Below, piece by piece: positions 29,481 through 37,094 of a stretch of 64,000 nt of DNA; position 1 is the first letter of the stretch; the number at the start of each line of letters is the position of its first letter. This DNA is from Flavobacterium sp. GSB-24. GTDB taxonomy: Bacteria; Bacteroidota; Bacteroidia; Flavobacteriales; Flavobacteriaceae. The notes beneath the pieces are model-generated. The model was not told the origin of the DNA. It saw nothing but the letters and a program-made list of their open reading frames with translations, and made no database searches. Location: NCBI RefSeq assembly GCF_027924665.1, contig NZ_AP027043.1, forward strand, positions 3,410,001-3,474,000, given 5' to 3'. The position numbers and the translations under genes are program-made.

Positions 29481-30437
29481 TTATTTGATTTTTTGGAACG
29501 ATTTTGGCTTGGTCCCAATATGTTCCTCAAAAACCTTGGCAAAGTGACTTAAATTAGAAAATCCCATCTTAAAGCCAACCTCTGACACAGTCATTTTATT
29601 TTCTTTTAGTAATCATGCTGCCTCTTTCATTCGGAATTTTTGGTAATAGCTAAACAAACTGTCCCCAAAAATTTGTTTAAATAGTCTTTTAAACTTTGAT
29701 TCGCTCATTCCTACTTCTGAAGCCAGTTGTTTTATAACGGGAGGCGCAGCAATGTTGTTCAAGATTGTATCTCGCACTTTATAAATTTTTTGAACATCTA
29801 TTTGATTTAGTGCATGTGTAGTTGGATTTTCTCTTTTAAAAAGTTCTTTTAAAGTCAGACAGATTAATTCCTCGGCTTTAATTTTAAAAAAGAAATCATT
29901 GAGGGAAGCTGGAATATCAGCCTGAATAATTTCCATAGCCACCTGCTCAATTTTTGGCGAAAGCAGCTCTTCAAATAAGATCGACTGTTCGCTGGTAATA
30001 ATATTTCTGAAAATTTCATTGTCAATATTCACTCCTAGAGTTTTGGCTAATTTATCGGAATCGATTCCAATAAAAATAGAGTTGAATTTAGTTCTACCCG
30101 GATAGAATGTTTCAATATTAAGTTTTCCCTTAAAAATCTGAATTGAAGGAAGATTTCCTGAATATTTGTTTTTTGAATCGGCATCTGGAAAAATATTATT
30201 AAAAGAAAATAGTATTCTATTCAGTGTATTTTGACCTCCTAGTCTTTTCGCAAGCACATTGTCATTAAACTCATAAAAACTTACAAGCATATTTATGGAA
30301 TTGTCTAATCTAAATCCTCTTAAATAGCCTTTCCCTTTATTGTCGGGTATTACTAATATTCCATTTTTTACCTCTGTACCTAATAAATCCGCAAAACCCG
30401 CTAAAAAACCGAATTCCTCCTTTAAATGTAATTTCAT
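29481..30437 (-). pseudogene. AraC-family regulator broken by an in-frame TGA
   Basis: The intact frame encodes 274 residues and stops at TGA (29615-29613) just after KFRMKEAA, inside the AraC DNA-binding domain. Translation of the same frame beyond that stop gives 43 more residues, beginning LLKENKMTVSEVGFKMGFSNLSHFA when read in two parts, and ends at TAA (29483-29481). This is exactly the missing second helix-turn-helix and would restore a normal length near 318. A single base change therefore removed half of the DNA-binding domain. The N-terminal part resembles other AraC_N sensing domains. It is divergent from the amidohydrolase gene. Read-through or a truncated functional product cannot be excluded. 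Confidence 0.85.
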
Positions 30438-30453
30438 TATAATGACCTTTTAG

Positions 30454-30508
30454 AGCTATTATTGTGTCAAATGTAGCTATTTTAATCCTTATTGACTAGA
30501 TAACTTTG
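30454..30508 (+). promoter_or_regulatory. Amidohydrolase promoter with AGCTATT direct repeat
   Basis: AGCTATT at 30454-30460 and 30475-30481 (21-bp period) precede the -7 element TAACTTTG at 30501-30508. The period fits an AraC-type site, and a divergent AraC gene begins at 30437. Confidence 0.45.
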
Positions 30509-30535
30509 CCTAAAAATTAATTTAAATAATTCAAA

Positions 30536-31834
30536 ATGACTACTATTAAAACTAAAGCCATCAGCAATGTAAATGTGTTTGATGGCAAGAATGTAATTGG
30601 TATAAAAACAGTTGTCTTTAGTGACGGTGTAATTACTTCCATTCTAAATGAATTACCAGAAGACATAAGTGAAGTTATTGACGGATCAGGCTGTACTCTG
30701 CTGCCTGGTTTAATAGATGCCCATGTGCATACCTCCGTAGAATTCTTAAAAGATGCATTAAAATTCGGTATCACTACCGAATTAGAAATGATGGGAGGAT
30801 TTACCAGTAAAGGACGTGAAACCCAATTAAAAGGAGTTACAGGTGCTGCCGATGTGCGTTCTGCCGGTATGGGTCTAACAGCTCCCGGCGGTCATCCAGA
30901 CGAGCTTATTCCTAAAGGTGATGGTATTCCGGAATTCGTGTTAAAAGAAATGGAGAAAATGAGTGAAGAAGAAAAGGCCATTTTTTTAGCTGCTCACCAA
31001 GCTCAAAAGGAAGAAGAAGAAATAGGTGCCGATGTTACCTCAATTAGCGGAGCAATAGATTTTGTTCATCGTCAGGTAAATAATGGTGCAGATTATTTTA
31101 AAATAATGATTGAGGAAGGAACTGTAATGAATGCACCGGGTTTACCTGTCATTGAAACTCCGGTATTAAAAGCAGCAGTTGATGAAGCTCATAAATTAGA
31201 TAAGATTGCAATAGCCCACGTTTTAACGGCAGAAGCGGCCAAAACAGCGGTCGAAATTGGTGTCGACGGCTTGGCACATCTATTTATTGACAGACCAGAT
31301 TGGACCAAAGAACTCATTGAAGCTATTGCGGGCAAGGGAATTTTCGTAACTCCTTGTCTGGTATTAAATTCATCGATTATAGGTAATTCTGCCTGCCATG
31401 TTGCGCATGATGAAAGAGTTGATAAAAAATTAAATGAAGACTGGAAAATGACCATGTGTTCTTGTTTCAATACTTTTCCCGAAGGCAATATGAAAGATAA
31501 CTTTGACAACGTGAGGGATTTACGAGACGCAGGAGTAGATATACTTGTTGGAACAGATGTATCTGTACCGATGCCCCATTTGGGCGGACTTGCACATGGT
31601 GTGAGTGTTCATCATGAAATGCAGCTGTTAGTAGAAGCGGGATTAAGCCCAATTGAGGCATTAAGAGCAGCCACATCAGTACCATCTAAAAGATTTAACT
31701 TATTAGACAGAGGATCAATTGCTGAGGGATTGAGAGCAGATTTGCTTTTAGTTAAAGGTGATCCTACTATTAATATTTCTGATTCTCTATCTATAGTGGG
31801 AATATGGAAGGAAGGTGAGTCTTATCACAGCTAA
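30536..31834 (+). CDS. Imidazolonepropionase-like amidohydrolase
   Basis: The 432-residue cytoplasmic protein belongs to the metal-dependent amidohydrolase superfamily. His63-x-His65 in LIDAHVHT binds metal, the barrel carries FKIMIEEG (Lys near the metal site), H in IAHVLTAEA and HLF, and the C-terminal Asp in ILVGTDVS. It ends with the small beta domain (GSIAEGLRADLLLVKGDP) typical of the group. Relatives include imidazolonepropionases and prolidase-like enzymes, but without histidine-degradation genes nearby the substrate stays open. It is transcribed away from the broken AraC gene. Confidence 0.85.
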   Translation: MTTIKTKAISNVNVFDGKNVIGIKTVVFSDGVITSILNELPEDISEVIDGSGCTLLPGLIDAHVHTSVEFLKDALKFGITTELEMMGGFTSKGRETQLKGVTGAADVRSAGMGLTAPGGHPDELIPKGDGIPEFVLKEMEKMSEEEKAIFLAAHQAQKEEEEIGADVTSISGAIDFVHRQVNNGADYFKIMIEEGTVMNAPGLPVIETPVLKAAVDEAHKLDKIAIAHVLTAEAAKTAVEIGVDGLAHLFIDRPDWTKELIEAIAGKGIFVTPCLVLNSSIIGNSACHVAHDERVDKKLNEDWKMTMCSCFNTFPEGNMKDNFDNVRDLRDAGVDILVGTDVSVPMPHLGGLAHGVSVHHEMQLLVEAGLSPIEALRAATSVPSKRFNLLDRGSIAEGLRADLLLVKGDPTINISDSLSIVGIWKEGESYHS

Positions 31835-31876
31835 ATCGACAAAGTTTTATAATCCATAATAATCATAACTCCACTT

Positions 31877-31952
31877 TTGTCCACTTCATTTCTCACTTTG
31901 TCCATTTGAGGTATATTATCATTTCAATGCCAGTAAAGCCTTGGTACTTTTG
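31877..31952 (+). promoter_or_regulatory. Promoter with tandem AraC-type boxes (copy A)
   Basis: TTGTCCACTT (31877-31886) and TTGTCCATTT (31898-31907) are 21 bp apart. TACTTTTG (31945-31952) starts 47 bp after the second box start. It drives the cupin gene at 31998. It is the best-conserved of the three copies. Confidence 0.68.
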
Positions 31953-31997
31953 ACAAGAATATTAACAAAAACAACAAATTAATTAAAACGATTAAAC

Positions 31998-32405
31998 ATG
32001 AAAACTTTAAATTTTGCATCAACTACAGTTTCTGCCCTTAGCCTTTTAGCATTGATTATTACCAATACTGTTTCTGCCCAGCAATCAGGAATAAAACGTA
32101 CTGATTTGCAGCGTTACGATCTTAGTGTACCGGGATACGAAACGGTTCAGGCACGCATCGATTTTGATGCTCATACTGCTTTTGGAAAACATTCTCACCC
32201 CGGAGAGGAAGTTATTTATGTTCTTGATGGCGTATTGGAATATGAAGTCGAAGGTCAGTCTCCTGTTACTTTAAAGGCCGGAGAAGTACTTTTTATCCCT
32301 GCTGGCGTAGTTCACTCTGCAAGAAATAACAGTCATGCAAAAGCTTCGGAACTGGCAACATATATAGTGGAAAAAGGAAAACCTGTCTTGGTAATGAAAA
32401 AGTAA
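31998..32405 (+). CDS. Exported cupin-domain protein
   Basis: The 135-residue protein has a signal peptide ending TVSAQ and a single conserved cupin barrel. Metal ligands are visible: His65 and His67 in FGKHSHPGEE with the following Glu, and a later His in GVVHSARN. Small cupins of this kind include oxygenases and sugar-binding or isomerase-like proteins, so no reaction can be assigned. It is under the tandem-box promoter that also drives the exported hydrolase and DoxX genes. Confidence 0.85.
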   Translation: MKTLNFASTTVSALSLLALIITNTVSAQQSGIKRTDLQRYDLSVPGYETVQARIDFDAHTAFGKHSHPGEEVIYVLDGVLEYEVEGQSPVTLKAGEVLFIPAGVVHSARNNSHAKASELATYIVEKGKPVLVMKK

Positions 32406-32642
32406 ACTATACTGAAAATCTATTTATAAGATAAATTAGTGATTCATTCCTGCTTAAAAAAGATTGAATCATATGGAAACTCTAAATGAATTGAAGTTCT
32501 GATTAAACAAGATTATAAATAAAATTTATATATACTAAAAATTATTAATTTGTTTTATAATCGTAGAATTATCAATTTTGTCCTGTCAATAAGAAATGAC
32601 AGAGATAAATAAAAATTTTAAATAAATTAAAACCTAAAAGAA

Positions 32643-33560
32643 ATGAAAACCAATTTAAAAACAATCGTAACAACAAGCTTCGCCATTTTTTTATTAGCTG
32701 TATCAACAGTATTTGCTCAAAGTCAAAGAAAACCGGCAAGTTTAGGAAGAGAAGAATATATTGAAGTAGAGAAAAATGTAAAACTGCATGTAACGGATTT
32801 AGGAGAAGGAAAACCAGTAGTACTGATTCACGGATGGCCATTAAGTGATGCTATGTATGAATACCAATATGCAGAACTTATCCAGAAAGGATATCGCGTT
32901 ATCGGAATTACTTTAAGAGGTTTTGGATTATCAGACAAACCGGGTGGTGCGTACAACTATGATGTTTATGCAGATGATATCAAAGTAATCCTAGACAAAC
33001 TTAAAATTGAAGGAGCAACAATCGGCGGATTCTCTATGGGAGGCGCAACAGTGATTCATTATGTTGCCAAATACAATGCAGCCCACGTTTCAAAACTGGC
33101 TTTGTTTGGTGCAGCAGCTCCATTATGGACAAAAAGAGCAGATTTTAACTACGGTTTCTGGACAAAAGAAGATGTAAACGGTCTTATTGCCCTTAATAAT
33201 ACTAACAGACCACAATTATTTGAGAATTTCGGAAAAATATTCCCAGCAAATGAAACAAGCGTATCGGCAGGACAAGGTGCATGGTTAGGAACTATTCAGG
33301 CACAGGCATCTCCATATGCAATGGGAGAATCTATGAAAGCACTTCGTGATACAGATTTAAGAGAAGATTTGAAAAAAATCAAAATACCAACTCTTATACT
33401 TCACGGAACACAGGACAAAATTTGTTCTTACGAATTAGCTGAACAAATGCACAAATCAATTGCCAATTCAACTTTGGTTCCATTCGAGAAAAGCGGTCAT
33501 GCCTTGTTTATCGAAGAGCTTCCAAAATTTAATGCTGAATTGATCAAATTCATAAAATAA
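32643..33560 (+). CDS. Exported alpha/beta-hydrolase, chloroperoxidase-like
   Basis: The 305-residue protein has a signal peptide ending TVFAQS. The motifs are HGWPLSD (oxyanion hole), nucleophile Ser131 in GGFSMGG, an Asp in HGTQDKI and His in SGHALF near the end. The pattern resembles cofactor-free haloperoxidases and arylesterases. Unlike the exported hydrolase at 22429 it has a Ser nucleophile, so the two are not functional copies. The 237 bp before it hold no recognised motif apart from AT-rich sequence. A hairpin terminator follows. Confidence 0.85.
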   Translation: MKTNLKTIVTTSFAIFLLAVSTVFAQSQRKPASLGREEYIEVEKNVKLHVTDLGEGKPVVLIHGWPLSDAMYEYQYAELIQKGYRVIGITLRGFGLSDKPGGAYNYDVYADDIKVILDKLKIEGATIGGFSMGGATVIHYVAKYNAAHVSKLALFGAAAPLWTKRADFNYGFWTKEDVNGLIALNNTNRPQLFENFGKIFPANETSVSAGQGAWLGTIQAQASPYAMGESMKALRDTDLREDLKKIKIPTLILHGTQDKICSYELAEQMHKSIANSTLVPFEKSGHALFIEELPKFNAELIKFIK

Positions 33561-33585
33561 TAAGATAAATAAAAACAAAAATTAG

Positions 33586-33618
33586 GAAAGTCGTCTTTTA
33601 AAGATGACTTTCTTTTTT
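33586..33618 (+). terminator. Terminator after the haloperoxidase-like gene
   Basis: GAAAGTCGTCTT pairs with AAGATGACTTTC (one G-U pair) and is followed by T6. The RidA gene starts only 22 bp after it, so that gene may depend on partial read-through. Confidence 0.75.
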
Positions 33619-33640
33619 AGATAATTATAAGAAGGAAATA

Positions 33641-34153
33641 ATGAAAAATATAGTAACACTTGCATTAGTACTATTGAGTTTTAATTTATCAGCACAAACT
33701 CCAGAGCAAAAGCTAAGTCAATTAGGAATTCAATTGCCGCAAATACCAGAATCATTAGGAAGTTATGTGGATATGGTAAAAGTTGGAAACATGGTTTTCC
33801 TGTCGGGAAGAGGACCGCTTAAAGCAGACGGGAAATACATTGCTGGAAAAGTCGGGAGCAGTCTCACCACCGAAGAAGGTTATCAGGCCGCCAGGCTGAC
33901 AGCCATAAATCAGCTGGCGGTACTTAAACGTGCTTTTGGAAGTCTGAACAAAATAAAACGCATAGTAAAAGTAAATGGTTATGTAAATACCGCGGAGTCT
34001 TTTACTGACCAATCAAAAGTAATGAATGGTTTTTCTGATTTATTAATTGAAGTGTTTGGCGAGAAGGGCAGGCATGCGCGTACTTCTGTGGGTGTATATA
34101 CACTTCCGCAAAACATGGTAATTGAAGCAGAAATGATTGTTGAAATGGAATAA
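33641..34153 (+). CDS. Exported RidA/YjgF-family protein
   Basis: The 170-residue protein has a signal peptide ending NLSAQ and a YjgF/RidA domain of the type with YVDMVKVGNMVFLSGRGPL and GYQAARLTAINQLAVLK. RidA proteins deaminate reactive enamine/imine intermediates in the cytoplasm; the export signal here makes that role doubtful. The motif ARTSVGVYTLPQNMVIEAEMIVE ends the domain when read in full. It lies directly behind a terminator with no clear promoter of its own. Confidence 0.87.
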   Translation: MKNIVTLALVLLSFNLSAQTPEQKLSQLGIQLPQIPESLGSYVDMVKVGNMVFLSGRGPLKADGKYIAGKVGSSLTTEEGYQAARLTAINQLAVLKRAFGSLNKIKRIVKVNGYVNTAESFTDQSKVMNGFSDLLIEVFGEKGRHARTSVGVYTLPQNMVIEAEMIVEME

Positions 34154-34391
34154 CTGTCCAGTATTGTTTTATCATATATCATATTTGCCATCGAAGCTTT
34201 TTTCTTAAATCGTATTGGATAATTTATTTAAGTTAAAACCAGACAGTCTTAGCTTTTTGCCGAGCAGTGTTATGAATTCACTTTAACAATGTGTCACAAA
34301 AATATAGATTAGTTATATGGTATTTTTTCATAGAGGTGATTCATAATTAGGCTAAAATTCAAAAGAATAAATTATTATAATTTCGTGTATG

Positions 34392-34414
34392 AAATATACT
34401 TTTTAGTATATTTG
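34392..34414 (+). promoter_or_regulatory. TetR operator overlapping the tetR -7 element
   Basis: AAATATACT-TTTT-AGTATATTT is a perfect palindrome with 9-bp arms. Its right arm contains the -7 element TATATTTG (34407-34414), so binding would block transcription of the TetR gene at 34433. Related sites lie downstream of the gene. Confidence 0.7.
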
Positions 34415-34432
34415 CTGTCTAATTAATTTAAA

Positions 34433-35023
34433 ATGATGACTAAGGCCGAAAAAACAAAACAATTCATATTAGAAACTGCGGTTCCTCTTTATAATGAAAA
34501 GGGCATTTCGGGAGTTAACATTGATGATGTTCTTGAGGCGACCAAGCTTACCAAAGGATGTTTATATGGTCATTTTGAAAATAAAGAAGATTTGTCTGAC
34601 CAAGTAATTGACTTATCTCTTAAGATGGTTTCTGATAGAATAAGAGCTGCTGTTTACGGCTCAAAGACAATGAAGGGCAAAATACATGCCTTTTTAGATT
34701 TTTATAAAAACCCCATTAATACCTATATTTCAGGCGGATGCCCGATATTTAATACTGCAGTAGAGGCAGATGATAATTATCCCTTTATAAGAGAAAAAGT
34801 GGCTAAAGTATTTAAAAAAGGTCAACAGGAATTAACCGCTCTGCTTCAAGAAGGAATTAATAACGGAGAATTTTCTGCCAAACTAGATCCCGTTGTTTTT
34901 GCTTTTAAATTGGTAGCTTCTGTTGAAGGGGGAATAGTAATGTGCAGAGTTATGCAGACTGCAAAACCAATGCAGGGTTTAGTAAAGAGTCTAAAGTCTG
35001 AATTAGAACAATACGTCATCTAA
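34433..35023 (+). CDS. TetR-family transcriptional repressor
   Basis: The 196-residue protein has an N-terminal TetR helix-turn-helix (about residues 5-55) with LETAVPLYNEKGISGVNID and LTKGCLYGHFENKEDL, and a C-terminal ligand-binding domain of the TetR_C type with GGCPIFNTAVEADD. A palindromic operator covers its -7 element, and similar palindromes follow its stop codon, upstream of the SDR remnant and the MDR reductase gene. This arrangement suggests autoregulation plus control of the downstream oxidoreductases. The start may be the first or second of two adjacent ATG codons. Confidence 0.93.
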   Translation: MMTKAEKTKQFILETAVPLYNEKGISGVNIDDVLEATKLTKGCLYGHFENKEDLSDQVIDLSLKMVSDRIRAAVYGSKTMKGKIHAFLDFYKNPINTYISGGCPIFNTAVEADDNYPFIREKVAKVFKKGQQELTALLQEGINNGEFSAKLDPVVFAFKLVASVEGGIVMCRVMQTAKPMQGLVKSLKSELEQYVI

Positions 35024-35037
35024 TTTTTTTTAGTATG

Positions 35038-35083
35038 AAATAAACTAAAAAGTATAATTTAAAATAGACTTTTTAGTTTATTT
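35038..35083 (+). promoter_or_regulatory. Two adjacent TetR operators
   Basis: AAATAAACT-AAAA-AGTATAATT (35038-35059, imperfect) and AAATAGACT-TTTT-AGTTTATTT (35062-35083, one arm mismatch) match the palindrome before tetR. The outer arms also form a perfect 16-bp inverted repeat, AAATAAACTAAAAAGT at 35038-35053 against its complement at 35068-35083. Confidence 0.65.
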
Positions 35084-35140
35084 TAAACAAAACAATCTGT
35101 TGATCAGAGAACCAAAAACATAAAATTAATTTAAATAATT

Positions 35141-35372
35141 ATGAAATAAAAAAACGGCAAATACAATATTTATAAGTGGCAGAAGTGACCGAATAAGATT
35201 CGCAATTGCAACAAAAAACTAAATCCAGAGCAGTTAGTAAAAGCTCTTATTTCTGGAATCAAAAAGAGCAATTTACTATTCGTGTTGGTAATTCTAAATT
35301 ATTATTGTTAGCAGGTTTTTTCCAAAACTGGCTTTCAATCTGGTAAATTCTAAAAAAACTACGCTGCCTTAA
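35141..35372 (+). pseudogene. Remnant of a short-chain dehydrogenase gene, internally deleted
   Basis: After ATG-AAA and one extra T, the frame reads KKTANTIFISG and continues RSDRIRFAIATKN before a stop, which is the start and degraded Gly-motif of an SDR (normally TIFISGGSxGIGxAIA). The next 150 bp encode, across frames, EQLVKALISGIKK, then IRVGNSKLLLL, then KLAFNLVNSKKTTLP and a stop, resembling an SDR C-terminus. About two thirds of a normal gene is missing. It sits 57 bp after two TetR operators, where the regulated gene would be expected. Confidence 0.6.
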
Positions 35373-35400
35373 GCAGTAATTAAACTTTAAAACATCTAAA

Positions 35401-36402
35401 ATGAAAGCATTTGTAATTAATAAATACAGTAAAAAGCAAAGTCTGCATCGTGTAGAACTTTCTTTACCAGATGTAAAAGAAAATGATATATTGGTCGAAA
35501 TCCATGCGGCAGGTGTCAATCTTTTAGACTCTAAAATAAAAACAGGAGAATTTAAACTCATTCTACCCTATAAACTGCCGCTCATTTTAGGTCATGATGT
35601 GGCAGGAATAGTTGTAAAAACAGGAAAGAATGTAAAAAAGTTTAAAACTGGGGACCAGATCTATGCGAGAGTCTCAGATTACCGAATAGGTACGTTTGCC
35701 CAGTTTATTGCCATTGACGAAAAAGATGCCGCCCTGAAACCTACAAATCTTTCGATGGAAGAAGCTGCATCTATTCCGCTGGTAGGGCTTACATCGTGGC
35801 AGGTTTTGGTTGAAAGAGCTGGAGTAAAATCAGGTCAAAAAGTGTTTATACAGGCGGGATCTGGTGGAGTTGGAACTTTTGCTATTCAGCTGGCCAAACA
35901 TTTGGGTGCTGTAGTTGCTACTACGGCAGGTGCTCAAAGTACCGGCTTATTAAAAAAACTTGGAGCTGATATTGTTATTGATTACAAAAACAGTGATTTC
36001 GAAAAAATCTTGAGTGATTATGATGCAGTCTTAAATAGTCAGGATCAGAAAACACTCGAAAAATCGCTGCGAATATTAAAACCAGGTGGCAAACTAATTT
36101 CTATTTCCGGACCGCCGACACCTGTTTTTGCAAAAGAAATCAAAGCTCCTTGGTTTGTAAAAATTGTCCTGTCATTACTAAGTTCTAGTATCCGTAAAAA
36201 AGCAAAACATAAAAACGTAGACTATTCTTTTTTGTTTATGAAAGCAGATGGGGAGCAGTTAAGTGAAATTACCAAACTTATCGAGTCTGGTGTAATCAAA
36301 CCTATTGTTGATAAAATTTTTCCTTTCGAAAAAACAAACGATGCGTTGTCTTATGTAGAAAGCGGAAGGGCTAAAGGAAAAGTTGTCATTAAAATAAAAT
36401 AA
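35401..36402 (+). CDS. MDR-family NADPH:quinone reductase-like oxidoreductase
   Basis: The 333-residue protein is a zinc-independent medium-chain reductase: a GroES-like N-terminal domain (LGHDVAGIVVKTGKNV) and a Rossmann domain with the NADPH motif AGSGGVGTFAIQLAK. The zinc-ligand residues of true alcohol dehydrogenases are absent. Family members reduce quinones or alpha,beta-unsaturated carbonyls. It lies downstream of tetR and the TetR operators, next to the SDR remnant, so a TetR-controlled detoxification unit is likely. No terminator was seen after it. Confidence 0.92.
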   Translation: MKAFVINKYSKKQSLHRVELSLPDVKENDILVEIHAAGVNLLDSKIKTGEFKLILPYKLPLILGHDVAGIVVKTGKNVKKFKTGDQIYARVSDYRIGTFAQFIAIDEKDAALKPTNLSMEEAASIPLVGLTSWQVLVERAGVKSGQKVFIQAGSGGVGTFAIQLAKHLGAVVATTAGAQSTGLLKKLGADIVIDYKNSDFEKILSDYDAVLNSQDQKTLEKSLRILKPGGKLISISGPPTPVFAKEIKAPWFVKIVLSLLSSSIRKKAKHKNVDYSFLFMKADGEQLSEITKLIESGVIKPIVDKIFPFEKTNDALSYVESGRAKGKVVIKIK

Positions 36403-37094
36403 CATTTTTACCCGAAAGCAAAGGTTTTTATGCATTCATATTTGTGATGTAAAAACTTTTTCTAAGATTTTAATCGGCACTTTTCAGTTTCAAATTAGCA
36501 TTTATTTCACCTGATAGTTATGAATATTTTTCTTTTTCATTATTCATTGTGGCCCTAGCAGGTGATTTATAAACGATAATCAAATATTGTTTAAATTAGA
36601 AAATACTGTTTAACTGATTTGCAGTATCAAAAATGCTTTTTTGAATCAAAAGTGCCAGATTAATAATTATAAAGATTAGAACCTAAAAATCCGGAAGAAC
36701 TTGATTGGTTAGTACGTGAAACTAATTTGGGAGTTGCAATCAATATAATTCCTAACTATATGCGAACAGGCGCTCCTTTTCTAAATGACATTCTCTAATT
36801 ATACTTGTAAGTATCCTACACTTACAGGGATGTCCCTCCTTAATTGCACTTTTTGCCATTAATACTTTTAAATCTTATATAGTAAAATATAAGCATGATT
36901 ATTATTTTACATCAGATATATTATTCGCTCATTTGTGTACATGAAATAAAAGTTTAATTTTACTTTTTTAATTATTAGATTTTCTTACCGCTTGTTATAG
37001 TAAAAATATTCCTTCCTAATTTTTTTCACAAGCAGCTGGCTCAATAAAGTATTGTAAGAACTTATTTTTTTATTTACATAAACCCATAATTTCG
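36403..37094. other. 690-bp intergenic stretch with a gene remnant
   Basis: No complete gene is visible. Between 36673 and 36798 a 41-codon frame without start reads EPKNPEELDWLVRETNL, then GVAINIIPNYMRTGAPFLND, then a stop, which looks like the C-terminus of a lost protein. The last 130 bp precede the HTCS gene and are AT-rich with no perfect -7 element; TAATTTCG at 37088 is the nearest match but is too close to the ATG to be used. Confidence 0.4.

Noticed and set aside
35259..35561. Minus-strand frame of 100 codons
   Set aside because: It is antisense to the SDR remnant and the start of the MDR gene, with no protein-like features.
36806..36827. Inverted repeat TGTAAGT/ACTTACA
   Set aside because: Only 7 bp in AT-rich DNA, with no T-run and no nearby promoter; not distinguishable from chance.
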